Part shown: piece after piece, positions 12,572 to 23,820 of the stretch
How positions within the stretch are numbered: position 1 is the first letter of the stretch
Layout of the letters: each line of letters opens with the position of its first letter
DNA from: Laetiporus sulphureus 93-53
Taxonomy: Eukaryota > Basidiomycota > Agaricomycetes > Polyporales > Laetiporaceae
Length of the DNA: 64,000 nucleotides
Assembly (NCBI RefSeq): GCF_001632365.1
Contig: NW_024468521.1
Location: 553,115 to 617,114, forward strand
Direction of reading: 5' to 3'
Notes under the pieces: generated by a model
Told to the model about the DNA's origin: nothing
The model's database searches: none
Seen by the model: only the letters and a program-made list of their open reading frames with translations
Made by a program: the position numbers and the translations under genes

Positions 12572-13625
12572 GGATGTGGAGGTATGGATCAGAGCGGAAC
12601 GATGGGCACAGCAGCCAACAATTTTGTGGTCGTCGCTCATGAACATCGGACGTGTGACGAGTCGGAAGCTCCGAGTCTTGTGAATGCTGAAGCTGGGGCT
12701 TTTATAGTATCAATTTGCCTATCTTCTGATGGTTTCGCAACCGAGGCGCTGCTTTTCACATGGCATGGAAGATGCAATAAAACCACGAGGACTTCCATAA
12801 AGAGAAAACGCAACACCTCAAGTCTGACAGCAGCCGGCCCGCTACCGAAATAAGAGGCGTAGTTCAAACTTACGTCCCTCACATACTTCTATTGATAAAT
12901 GTCCGACCAGCATGTCTAGTGACCATCTGCGAATGAGCAACTGTAGGGCCGAATCGAGAGAGCACGGCAAAACCGAACCGTTTTTAGGTTAGGCTCGAGT
13001 GATCCCCACTAATTAAGATGAGTTAATACATGTCGATACAGGATGAGATCGATTGGAAAGCGAGGTGTAAGATCACGTCGACCCTGGCCTTACATATATA
13101 TCGTCCCGTGAGTTGTTCAAATCGCGCGGTACTGCGAATACACTCGGTGTATGTATATGTCACATGAGCTACGCCATCGAACTGCAAGATCGGGGGAAGT
13201 CTCACATGTCAGTCACTTGTTCTCGTGTTTCAATGGATGAGCTTGAGACGCTTTGGATATGTTCAAAAGAGACTTGTCTGTAGGACGTAGTACAGTTAAT
13301 ATGATCCTGAATTTCGTACCTTAATTTGCACCATCGTGATTAGCTCTGATTGTCATCGCCTGAGTTGATCGCGATACTGCAGTCTCAGCATGCAGCTGCT
13401 ACTATGGCTCTCAGTACCGTTACCGACGTCATTTATGGCGCAAGCTGTCAGTTGAGTAACAATAGTGCAGTTTCGGGAAGTATCCTCTTGTGATTGAAAA
13501 AGCTACACGTTTCAAGATGAAGAACACAGGTCTGAATTGGCCGTGATTGTCACCTCGTGCACGCCGCAGACATGGAATAACACCACTCACATATCGAATC
13601 ATTACTTCGACTGACGCCACCGATC
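12572..13625. other. Intergenic, no recognised gene
   Basis: About 1 kb upstream of the lectin pair. No coding signature on either strand. Confidence 0.4.
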
Positions 13626-14077
13626 CTAGGATGAGTCCCTACTACCACCCAGTTCCCTAGCGACCTTGGCATCTGAGACCTGAGCGTCTTCCGCATCACC
13701 AACCATCCGATCCTGCTCCTCGGCAATATGCTCCTTGACAAGTGGCTTGGAGAGGTACGGATCGTCCAGATCCAGCATCACACCTCGATATGTCTGCTTT
13801 CCCTCATCAGTTTCGCCGTCAAAAATCATGATATTTGCTTCAGAAACGTTGCCGTGCATAAAGCCAGCATCATAGTAGGCTTTGTGCTCTGTGGTTCATC
13901 AGCATAGATACGCCATGTTGCTTTATAACAGCAGCAATGTATAATACACGTACCACGGACTGCCATGTACATGATGATGATCAACTCGCCTGAGGCAACA
14001 TACTCGCTCAGTCTGCGCGGGACGAGCTCGCAGACGTGCTCGGAGACATGGCGGAAGGGGCAGTCTAACATTGGCAT
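13626..14077 (-). pseudogene. Fragment of a FunK1-type protein kinase, catalytic Asp replaced
   Basis: Two exons (14077-13954 and 13888-13626) join in frame to 128 residues, far shorter than a kinase domain. The segment holds a helix like the one before the catalytic loop (YVASGELIIIMYMAV), then a loop FMHGNVSEANIMIF corresponding to the HGDxSxxN pattern of FunK1 and related kinases, then VMLDLDDP at the DFG-like position. The Asp of the catalytic loop is Asn here. The whole N-lobe and most of the C-lobe are absent. It may be a relic, or a short expressed protein, since the frame is intact. Kinase activity is not expected. Confidence 0.5.
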
Positions 14078-14964
14078 GGTGAAAATGTAAGAAGAAGGAG
14101 GGCGATGGCTGAAGACAAGAATCAGGCAGTTTGAGAGCCATTTATCCTACTTTCGGCCCACTCGACACGCGCAAGTGGCCACGCGGCGACGCCCACGCGT
14201 ACTTAAAGGTCCGAGTGGCCACTGCCACTGGCCGTTTATCAACGCATCATACTAAGCCTAGCGAGGAATCAGCCATACGAACTGGTGAAACACGATCACA
14301 TCAAGAACAGTCCGCATCGTTTGTTTCTCCATTTTGCAATCGATGGAGCCCGTTCCACGATGGTTTTCTCCCTGAGCTCAGGGAACACAGAGGACATTAC
14401 CAAATCACTCTCGAGACAGCATTGGGCCATCGTTCTATAGGCAAGAGTATATTGGAGAGTCGCAAGGCACTACGAAGGGAAAGGTGAGAAGGACAGATGA
14501 GATGGCGTCAAGAAGCGCTCTGCTAGCTGCGAACAATAGACGCCCGAGAGTATTGTTTCTTCCTCTGCATTTGTACTCGCGGCATTGTTCTCAAAGATTC
14601 CGTTATAATGTCTGTTTATTCTATGTACAAGGCAATTCCAGCAGGGCATGAACGATGCTGAACACCCTTGATATGACGGCCATCCCAAACATACCACTGT
14701 ACAGTGCCGAGCGGGATATACTTTTGTTTCCGCTGTTGCCTCTGCTCGACCAATCACGCGCACGGTGCCGTCGCAAGACGTCTGCAAAACAACCCATGAC
14801 GTATCTTGCTTCGCTTTTGTGCCGTCAGACCGTCGGGTGGCGCAACTTGTCGATCGGGAAGTCGACGAGCTCTAATTCTGTCAAAAGTCCCCGACGCTCA
14901 TATATAATGGCCAACTCTCCATCGACATACCTCATTCTTCTCCTTTAAACTCCTTCCATACATC
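14078..14964. other. Intergenic region upstream of catalase
   Basis: Divergent promoter space between the kinase fragment (minus) and catalase (plus). A TATA element lies at 14901. Two frames open for roughly 100 codons show no motif and I do not call them genes. Confidence 0.45.
14901..14907 (+). promoter_or_regulatory. TATA box of the catalase gene
   Basis: TATATAA lies 58 bases before the catalase ATG, followed by a pyrimidine-rich leader (CATTCTTCTCC), a usual layout for a strongly expressed fungal gene. Confidence 0.5.
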
Positions 14965-17745
14965 ATGAAAGCCTCTGCTAAGCTCACCGACCTCGGTCAG
15001 GATGTCGTCGACCCGTTCTCCGATCCATCTGGCGAGCGTCTGACTACTGACCACGGTGTGTTGGTCTCGGATACCGATAACTGGTGAGACATCAATGCTT
15101 TCATTATGATAATGAGGCTTCGCGCGTGACTGTGCGCGTATTCGCGCTGCTATATGCGCTCGGCGCCATGACTATGTCACGTCGATGATGAGGTTCAGCA
15201 TCGCTGTGTCATCGAATTCAAGGGGAAAGCGCATTCGCCTCGAGACTGTCTTCAATTCCATGTAAGATGTGTCCAAATATCTTATAACTGTTCAGGTTAA
15301 AGGTTCAAGACGGTGTTCATGTCGGACCATCGCTGTTGGAGGACCAGGTAAGGTCATTATATGCGTCCGAAGGAAGCGGATCTGAGCATAGCATCATAGA
15401 TTGGCAGAGAGAAGATCCATCGTTTTGACCACGAGCGCATCCCAGAGGTGAGCTTGAGACTTTTCGAAAGCAAGACGCATATAGTGAACATTTCTAAGCG
15501 TGTCGTCCACGCGCGTGGTGCAGGGGCACATGGACACTTCAAAGTCCACAACAGCAATGCCTCGAAATACACCTACGCTCCCGTCCTCACCGACCCGTCA
15601 AGGGAGACCCCGGTCTTTGTGCGCTTCAGCACCGTACAGGGCTCTCGTGGAAGCGCGGTGAGTGCTACTGGTAGTCCTTATCAATGATGGGCTGTACTTA
15701 ACCTACCATGCATTCGATAGGACACCGTCCGTGATGTCCGCGGTTTCGCCGTGAAATTTTACACGAACGAGGGGAACTGGGACATCGTTGGCAACGACAT
15801 CCCGGTGTTCTTCATTCAGGATGCAATCAAGTTCCCCGACTTCGTTCATGCGGTGAAGCCGGAACCGCATAATGAAGTACCACAAGGACAGAGCGCGCAT
15901 AACAACTTCTGGGATTATGTTGGGCTCCAGCCCGAATGTGAGTTGTCCCACATCCCTGATCAGTTTCATCGGGTTGCTCACCCCAGCGCATATAGCTGCG
16001 CACATGGTGATGTGGGTGATGTCAGATCGCGGCATACCTCGTTCGTATCGCATGATGCAAGGATTTGGCGTGAACACCTATACGCTCCTCAACAAGGAAG
16101 GCGAACGATCTTTCGTCAAGTTCCACTTCATTCCTAAGCTTGGCGTCCACAGCCTGGTATGGGATGAGGCGCTTAAGCTGTGTGGACAAGACCCTGGCAT
16201 GTTTACTCGGCTGATCATCGAAGTATACTCTCATGACCCATTTCGCAGACTTCCACCGGAAGGATCTCGAGGAGGCTATCAGCACTGGCGCCTACCCTGA
16301 ATGGGATTTCGCCATACAAGTGATACCCGAGGCTCGCGAGCACGACTTTGACTTCGACATTCTCGACGCCACGAAAATCTGGCCCGAGGAGCTTGTGCCT
16401 TTGGAGGTCATCGGGTCCCTAGTGCTCAACAAAACAGTCGACGAGTACTTCACCGAGGTCGAGCAGGTGGCGTTCTGCACGAGCCATGTCGTCCCTGGGA
16501 TAGGGTTCAGCGACGACCCGCTGCTGGTGGGGCGCAACTTCTCGTATTTCGATACGCAGATAACCCGCCTCGGCATTAATTGGGAGGAACTGCCGATTAA
16601 TCGCCCCGTGTGTCCTGTGATGAACTTCCAGAGGGATGGCGCGATGAGGCACCGTATTACGAAAGGATCGATCAACTACTGGCCTAACAGGAAGGGCATC
16701 GGGAAGCCGGTTCCTGCGAGCGATGGAGGCTATGCTGAGTACGATCTTCTACTAGAATCCCGCGGGCATGGTATCAATACCAGTTAACTCTTTTTAACTA
16801 CAGATTCCCCCAGAAGGTCGAAGGCATCAAGCAGCGCATGCGTACCGAGAAGTTCCAGGAGCATTACAATCAGGCTCAACTCTTCTACCACTCGTTGGCA
16901 CCTCACGAGCAGGCGCATCTCATCGCGGCAATCTCCTTCGAGCTCAGCCACTGCGACGACCCTGTCGTGTACGAGACATATTCAAAGCTCTTGAACAACA
17001 TCGACTTCGAACTCGCGAAGCAAGTCGCTCAGAATGTCGGCGGTGTCCTACCTGACAAACCGAAGGATATCGGTCAAGTCAAGAAGAGCAACACACTCTC
17101 GCAGCTATACTTCACTTCGAAGGAGCCGACCATCGTCTCTAGGCGTGTGGCCATCTTGATCCAGGATGGCTTCGATGCGAAGCAGGTGAAGGCAATCAGG
17201 GAACTTCTGAAGCAGGGTCAGGCGACGACTTGGGTGATTGGGCCGAGGCGAGGAAAGATCGTGGCTGAAGGTGGCGGAGAGGGCTTGGGAGCTGACCACC
17301 ACTTTGAGGGGCAGAGGAGCACGATGTTCGACGCGATAATTATACCTGGTGGCGCGGAGCACGCGAAGAAGCTGGCGGAAAATGGTCGTGCGGTGCATTG
17401 GGTGCGAGAGGCGTTCGGGCACTGCAAGGCGATTGGAGCGGTTGGCGAAGGTCTGTCTTACAAACTCGCTGATGCTCCCAGACATTGTGCTGACTGCTGT
17501 CAACAGGCGTGTCTTTCGTGCGCGAAGCGTTCCATCTATCCGAGGTCAAGTTCGCGGATGAGAAGGGTGGCAGCATTACTGTGTCGTATGGCGTAGTCAC
17601 TGCGGGCAAGGACAGCACCTTGGGAAACCGCTTAGAGTTGAAGGAGGGCGCGCCGGGCTTCGTGTCGAAGTTCGCGTTCGAATTGAGCAAGCATCGATGC
17701 TACGAGCGAGAGACGGACGGGCTGACTTCGAAGATAGCATATTGA
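14965..17745 (+). CDS. Large-subunit catalase with C-terminal DJ-1/PfpI-like domain
   Basis: Nine exons (14965-15083, 15296-15347, 15400-15447, 15499-15657, 15721-15937, 15996-16196, 16249-16738, 16804-17450, 17507-17745) give 723 residues, right for clade-2 large-subunit catalases. The distal-pocket histidine is in [12 protein letters not shown], the Asn in [12 protein letters not shown], and the proximal heme tyrosine in [12 protein letters not shown]. From about residue 545 the chain turns into a flavodoxin-like DJ-1/PfpI domain ([22 protein letters not shown]). It breaks hydrogen peroxide into water and oxygen. Intron 1 is unusually long (212 nt) and intron 6 (16197-16248) has a GC donor. 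No disabling change is seen. Confidence 0.93.
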
Positions 17746-18149
17746 GGTCGTAGTCTCTCGAAATTGGATCGTATGTCACAGACATTGCAGAATAGACAGG
17801 GAGTCGACAAGGCCTTATAAGGGAAAATGTACATTACACCGTTTCAATCTGGCAGCTACTCGATGTCGACCAGTATAGGCACGTGTTCCATGTTCCTCTG
17901 TGTCTAGTCTACGTTCCCTCATCTGTGAATAGGAAGTCAATGTGCACCACCAGGCTTTGGTGTCTCGTGAAGCTAGACGGACTCCGTTCCCTGCCTCCGT
18001 ATCAGGTCGGATATGGCGGTGGCTATCCGATTGGCTCGCATGCTCACGGTTGTTTTCTGGCGAGTCCGCTTCGTGCTCTCGTGTCAAGTCTTCCGACAAT
18101 CATTGACCAAAGGAACGTCGACCGTTGAACGTTGACACTGCACATCACG

Positions 18150-18320
18150 CCAAATATCCACGGCAGAATATTGCAGGAATATCCCGAATTTCCTGGCGAT
18201 ATCCTTCAAGGATATTGCCAGGATATTTAAAAGGATATTGCCAGGATTTAACGGAAATCCATGCAATGTTTTGGCAATATCCAGCCAGATATCCTTGCAA
18301 TGTACGTTCATGGATATTGC
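18150..18320. repeat. ATATCC/GGATAT-rich repeat, left copy
   Basis: Words such as GGATATTGCCAGGATATT and TTTCCTGGCGATATCC recur in both orientations, so the stretch can fold on itself. A related stretch lies at 20025-20120. The two flank the coiled-coil pseudogene. The rest of 17746-18938 shows no gene. Confidence 0.6.
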
Positions 18321-18938
18321 TCTGTTCTTCGTGGCTCGCTCCCGGTACCCTACGGCATGCATATATCCACATTAAAAATCACAAAATCATATATTATTGT
18401 CTCCTGAGGCTACTACATGCTAGAGGGTCTTATATGGTACAGTAGCATATGCAATACTCATTAAAGAGACACACAGCCTGTGCTCTGGATCACTGATGTG
18501 CATAAGTGCACTTCAGCAGAGCCAGAGCGCGATAACTGGAAAGTCAAAGATACCTGCATGCGAGAACATCATTAACAAGTTCTCTATATGGGTGAAAACG
18601 GCGCACGCACCGTGTGACTAGCTCAAGACGCAGACCCCACAAGTGGAGGTTCTGCGTCGACCGCCGGCATCATCGATTGCTACTACAATGACATCAGTCG
18701 GATGAGCATACAATCATAGTAAAGAAGCATACCATAGCCAAACGTTGAAGCACCGAACAAGGCCATGGTGTTGTAATATCCTAGCATGTAGTCAGCTTGG
18801 ACATCACAAATGATGATGACAATATTACCTATGTATGGTTATGCTCAGGTGCCACTCGGTGCTGACATTGTTCACGATTCTGAGTAAGTAAATTGAGTTC
18901 AAACACTGCGATGATATACCCTCACTGATAACACTAGA

Positions 18939-19765
18939 TCAACGAGTCACGCAGCTCTCGAGATGCTCTACAGGAGAAGATGGACACTTTGTTCCTGGAG
19001 AAGCAGCACCTGGAAGAGCTCATATCACACGCTCGGAGTGAGCTCCATCGGAAACCGACGCAGAGCTCAGGGCGTGTGCCGATGCAGAAGCCAAGGTGGA
19101 GGCATTGCAGGCGGAGAAGCTGGCTGCGGAGCTCGCATTCGAAGTTAGTCAAGGAGCTTGAGGCGAGAATTGACCAGGAACGCACTTCTAAGCTCAATAT
19201 CGAAGACTTGTTACGAATCACTCAAGCCGACAAACTTCCGCTCGACGGAGCACATGCGCAAGCTCTCTCCGATGTCCAGAAGAAGACTGCCGAGGTAATC
19301 GCAGAGCGCGAGCACTATGCTAGACTGGAGAAGGAACTTCGCACGATGAAGGGAAAGCACCGAGAGTTGCCTGCGTCGCAGTCAAACAGTCAGACAGAGC
19401 TTGAAGCCAAGATCGCTGCTGAGCATGATGCTCGAGTCCAACTCGAGGAAGAATGCGAGCATCTCCTGGCGAAGAAGCGGAATCTCGAGATTACGCGCTC
19501 GAACACCAAGACGGAGCTCCACGAAAATATTTCTCTAGCAGCTGCAGAGCACGCTCGCTTGGAAGAGGCACTCGATAGCAAGGTCGCCGAGGTCGCCGAG
19601 GAGTGCAGTGCACGTGCCGAGCAAGAGCAGGCACCAGATACAGGCCGAGTTGAAAGCGAAGGCTATTGAAGCCGGCGCTGGGCACGAAGCGCACTTGAAA
19701 CCGGAGAACGAGATCCAGCAGCTGTAGGCGGAGGTGCAAGAGGTGGAGATTTGCATTTGCGGAGC
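18939..19765 (+). pseudogene. Decayed coiled-coil protein gene
   Basis: The reading frame has strong heptad composition (many Glu, Leu, Ala, Lys, Arg), e.g. KMDTLFLEKQHLEELI and LVKELEARIDQERTS. Between about 19046 and 19145 the coiled-coil pattern moves to the +1 frame (TDAELRACADAEAKVEALQ) and then returns. Near 19630-19660 it shifts frame again (AELKAKAIEAGAGHEAHLK) and meets an in-frame TAG at about 19725 before AEVQEVE. So the gene has at least three frame changes and a stop. The parent could be a long myosin-tail-like or SMC-like protein; I cannot say which. It sits between two copies of an ATATCC-rich repeat. Confidence 0.6.
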
Positions 19766-20024
19766 ATTCAGGAACCTGAGGCGCAGGAGGACGAATGCAA
19801 CTTGGTTCTATATGCACAGTGTAGACAGGTTGGGACCTGGAAGGCAGGATCAACAAGGGCAGTGAGGAACACTAGGCCCGATGGAAAGAGAGGAGAGAGG
19901 AGAGAGGAAGGGGTCGAGCACTATATATGCGGTCGATATTGACAATATTGGCAGCTGTTAGCTGAAGTACATGGAGAAGACTGCGACGCGCGCCGATCAC
20001 GTGAGCGTATCTTGCCTTATCCTG

Positions 20025-20120
20025 TCCAGAACATCGCCAGAATATTCGCCTCAAAAGATATTTCCAGGATATTGCCGGGACATTCCAACTTTCCTGGCAA
20101 TATCCCCCCAGGATATTTTG
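20025..20120. repeat. ATATCC/GGATAT-rich repeat, right copy
   Basis: Shares TTTCCTGGCRATATCC followed by MAGGATATT with the left copy at 18150-18320 in the same orientation, and has internal inverted words. The stretch from 20121 to 20566 beyond it holds no recognised gene. Confidence 0.6.
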
Positions 20121-20566
20121 AGTCAACACGCAGTGTGAGATCTGAGACTTAGAGCCGGCGTTTGTATGCGAGCTGGAGACGTGGCACCTCGACTCAGGCA
20201 CGAAGAGGAAGAGTTTTTTTTGATGTAGGCGGAATACTGTGTCGAAGACGCGAACAGACACACGAAGGACGTCAAGCGATTACTGACCATATCGTTCTCG
20301 ACTGTCCACGAGGTCAACGATCAGTGCATGATATGTACGGCAATAAGACAATTACACCGAGCAAAGAAGGCGAAAAAAGCTCATGCAAGTAAGCAAGTTT
20401 CGATTCTGGTGGCTATGTTATACCACAGAGCCCTGTCGAAGCAATTCTGGACTGTTCTGATATGCGTAGAACAGGCCACGAGCGCCAACTCAGATCCACA
20501 AAGAACGTATTGCAAGGACATGATTATCATTAGTTGGAATGGAAGATCTCACCCCGTGCAGGTCAA

Positions 20567-21965
20567 TCAACTATGCTGCAGCTCTGGAGGTCCCGCCTCT
20601 CCAGCTTTGTCGATTGCAGCCACGTCCTCATCGGTCAGCTCTATATAAGATCGATGGGGTCCAGTGTGAGTGTTGCATGTGCGAACCAGCGTCAAGCACG
20701 CACCGATATCTCCAGCTTGTATATATGTGTCCATGCGCTCGCGCTTCGTGCTAGAGCTACAATCGGCATAGTCGGTCAGGATAAGAGGGATGCCATTATT
20801 GCAAAAGGACCGTCAATGAAGGAAGCAATGGCTGGTTAGGACAAAATCAGAGGGCCCACTCACGTCACGACAACCACGCCCTTCGCCCTCGCCCACGCGA
20901 GCAACACCTGCTCCGGTTTCGCATTCAAACGCTGCGTGATGGCATACAGTGGCTCATCAACTGGCCCGCCGGAAAAAATGATGAGCGGTCTATTGTGGAA
21001 GGCGCGGTGAGTATAGTCGCGCGATTGATGACATCAACGAGAGTGCGACCCCATCGAAGGACGAAGTTATCATTGTGCAGATGAGTACGCACATGTTCAC
21101 ACCATATCCCTGAGTGACTATTCCGTGCTTAGTGCAGAAACTAAGAATGGGTGCCTGCTGTTTGAGGTTGTACGGGTAGAACATGATCTATTCGACCATT
21201 TGGTGAGTAAATCCAGAATGGATTGAACAGACTCGGAAGAGCTTACCTGATTAACCGCTGGTTTGGTCGTAGCCGAGGAAAGGAGCGTCTCGAGCTGTTC
21301 GACGTTAAAGTTGCTCACGCCGATACTCCTTGGAGTACATCAGAGCCACATTAACACAAAGTGAACGAGACCTAAGCGAAGGATCAGCTGACTTTGCCAG
21401 CCCGTCTGCTTGGATTTCCTCCATTTTCTTCCAGATCGTCGGAATATCCGGTTGCGCATGCTTGGGGCCGTGGATGAGATACATATCGACATAGTCTACA
21501 CCGAACTGCGATCGGGCATCGTTTCAAAATAAGGCGCGCGACATGAAGATCTGTGCACGCACATATTCGCAGCTGTTTTTTAAAGACGTTTCGAGATCCG
21601 CGCGGCTGGAGAACTTCGTAGTGATGTACACGTCTTCGCGTTTCAGTCCATTTGCGCGGATCGCCGCGCCGGCTTCGGCCTCGTTCCCGTATGCTTGCGC
21701 AGAGTCTGCGTGCCATACCAATATCAACCGATTGCGACTGAGTCTGGCCAGAGCGTACAACCCGCCTATATGGGTGAACCCGGCGCTCAGGGCTTCGTTC
21801 ACGATGTCGATGGCACCCTGCCCGTTCCCGCGTCTCCATGTACCGAAAGCGATCTTGGGCATGTAAGTGCCTTCATGACACATCAGATAACCTCTTGATT
21901 CAGTGTATATGCTTACGACAGCGCGAAGACATACCATCGTTGAGCTTGACCTTGTCCCAAGGCAT
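20567..21965 (-). CDS. Aldo-keto reductase, intact copy
   Basis: Nine or so exons on the minus strand join in frame from MPWDKVKLNDG (start 21965) to ELQHS (stop 20567). The catalytic tetrad is complete: Asp and Tyr in HIDSAQAYGNE, Lys in VYITTKFSS, His in MYLIHGP. GVSNFNVEQLE and the NADPH-site stretch VVVTSSTKRER follow as expected. Length (about 290 residues) is usual. It should be a cytosolic NADPH-dependent carbonyl reductase; the substrate is unknown. The intron at 21765-21706 has a GC rather than GT donor, while the damaged paralogue at 25.7-27.0 kb keeps GT there. The donor inside QGYGVN/PLIIFSGG is inferred from frame. Confidence 0.8.
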
Positions 21966-22700
21966 TTGAGATGAATGTAGGGATTGAACGAGAGTCGCGA
22001 CATCTCATAGCGATGCATCACGGTGGTACGAGATGACTCGGCATCGACCGTATCTTACTAACAATTATCTCGCCGATATGCTCGAAAAGTACATGATGTA
22101 GTCGGACGCTGTGATTGACAAGATAACGAATCGAAGCGTTCATGGCCGTCGAACGACTGGCGATGACAGTAGAGGTAGATTCAGATTCAGGTGGTCATCA
22201 CGCGATCTTCCTGTATGCTGATAGATCGTCAACTTGTAGAGAACGTTGACCTCATTGGGAGTAATGACCCATAACATCAAGATGGGTGGCCGCTTAGATC
22301 TCAGAGGATGCAAGTGAGCTCGTATTAGGTGAGGTACTAGGCCTGAGAACCGTTGCCGTCACGATCTGATGGTGGCGTGTAAATCCAATTCAGCCACAGG
22401 CGCGTCTTGAGCGCGCACAACTTCGTGACCCGCTCCGCTTGTACCAGACCGGCGCAACTAAGCTTATTCATTGTTTATCATTCAGTGCAGCACTCAGCTT
22501 CAAGTTTATATCGAGCACCACAGATATCTTGGTGCGGTGTTTATAATACAACATCCTCTGACCGGCAGAACTGCCCGACAGATTTCCAACGTACAATCCT
22601 CCTGCCCTGATCATTCATAAACAACGGCGTCGAGCAGCTTGGTCTCAAAGTCGCCCTACGATGGAAACGAACCTCCGTAATTCACCCGATTTCGCGCTAC
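21966..22700. other. Intergenic between aldo-keto reductase and F-box gene
   Basis: The stretch from about 22368 to 22440 matches 25341-25410 (GATGGTGGCG, then CAGCCACAGGCGCGTCTTGA). It is probably the F-box promoter, duplicated at the second site. Confidence 0.5.
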
Positions 22701-23562
22701 ATGTATACCGGACGCAGAATATCCGCGACAACACCTTGGACGATGCGCAGCTGGAAACTCGGTGTCCGCTCGACAATGGGCTACATGATTGCACGCCCAT
22801 CTCCACGTGTTTTGCCGCCAATTAGCTCGACAGGTTCCCCCCTAGAACTTCTCATCGAGGTCCTGCTGCAGCTAGACATTCCTTCGCTGACTCGCTTCCG
22901 CGGCCTCAACCGCCGCACAATGGAGCTTGTCAACTCGGTCCACCAGTACACCGCAATCATCGAGCATTGCTCTAACACCATCCGCGCCATTGTTAGCATC
23001 GAGGCGGATACGTTTGACTGTGGTAAACTGTACGGAACACTCTGTACAAGCCGATGTTACACGTGCAATCGCTTTGGCGACCATCTCTATCTTATAGACT
23101 GTCGCCGCGTCTGCTACTTCTGTTTCACCCGGTGGCCGGAATACTTCCCCCTCACAAGTCGCGAAGCATATAGGTTCTTCACCCCCAACACAAAGCCACA
23201 GAGCAAGTCTAAAAGCTCCCGCAAACTCTTAGAGTTGGCGAAACCACCAAGCATCCTGAGCCTGCCCGGGCGGTACTGTAGTGCTTGGACTACGAGGGGG
23301 GGAAACCACCAGGGAACCTAAGCGATTCATGGCCATCATCTCCGCGCCGGTTCTGCTCAATGGTGGCCGGCAGGTCGACCAAGGATTCTTCTGCCTCGGC
23401 TGCAGGGACGAGACGGAGGAGGAAACCAAGCACTTCAGAATCAAATACACGACAGAAGACATGTCAGAGCACATTGCGAGCTATGGACGAGTAGTGGAGA
23501 GGACGCCGAGGACCCCCGGCAGGTTCATGCACGTTACCAAGGACCAGATCACGCCGTACTAG
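22701..23562 (+). pseudogene. F-box protein gene, frameshifted
   Basis: One frame gives an F-box-like start (SPLELLIEVLLQLDIPSLTR, then FRGLNRRTMELVNS) followed by a Cys-rich segment (SRCYTCNRFGD, CRRVCYFCFTR) and LPGRYCSAW. It then stops at 23321. A second frame, off by one base, continues with TTREPKRFMAIISAPVLLNG, GFFCLGCRDE and MSEHIASYGRV to the stop at 23562. The switch lies by a run of seven G at about 23296-23302. The two halves look like one protein, so I call it a broken gene, possibly with a small deletion at the same place. F-box proteins recruit substrates to SCF ubiquitin ligases. A sequencing error in the G run is the main alternative. Confidence 0.6.
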
Positions 23563-23820
23563 AGAAGTGACGGTGGCGACCACAGACGAAACTTAGTGAG
23601 TGCTCTGCACTCTACGATTGACGCACCGGTTGAACACGATTTACAAGTGCTAGCTACCGGAGTATACTTCACAGGTTATTACGCACCTTCTAACGTGTTT
23701 CATTTATGCGTACGCATCACAGTCGCTGCAGCCATCCAGTCGCATCGAAACTCGTCGTATTCGACGCGATCATCGTTTATATCTGCACTTCCACGAGCGT
23801 AAAGCCCAAAGTATCTTATT

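Noticed and set aside
14131..14487. A 118-codon frame upstream of catalase
   Set aside because: No motif, lies in promoter space, and composition is not coding-like.
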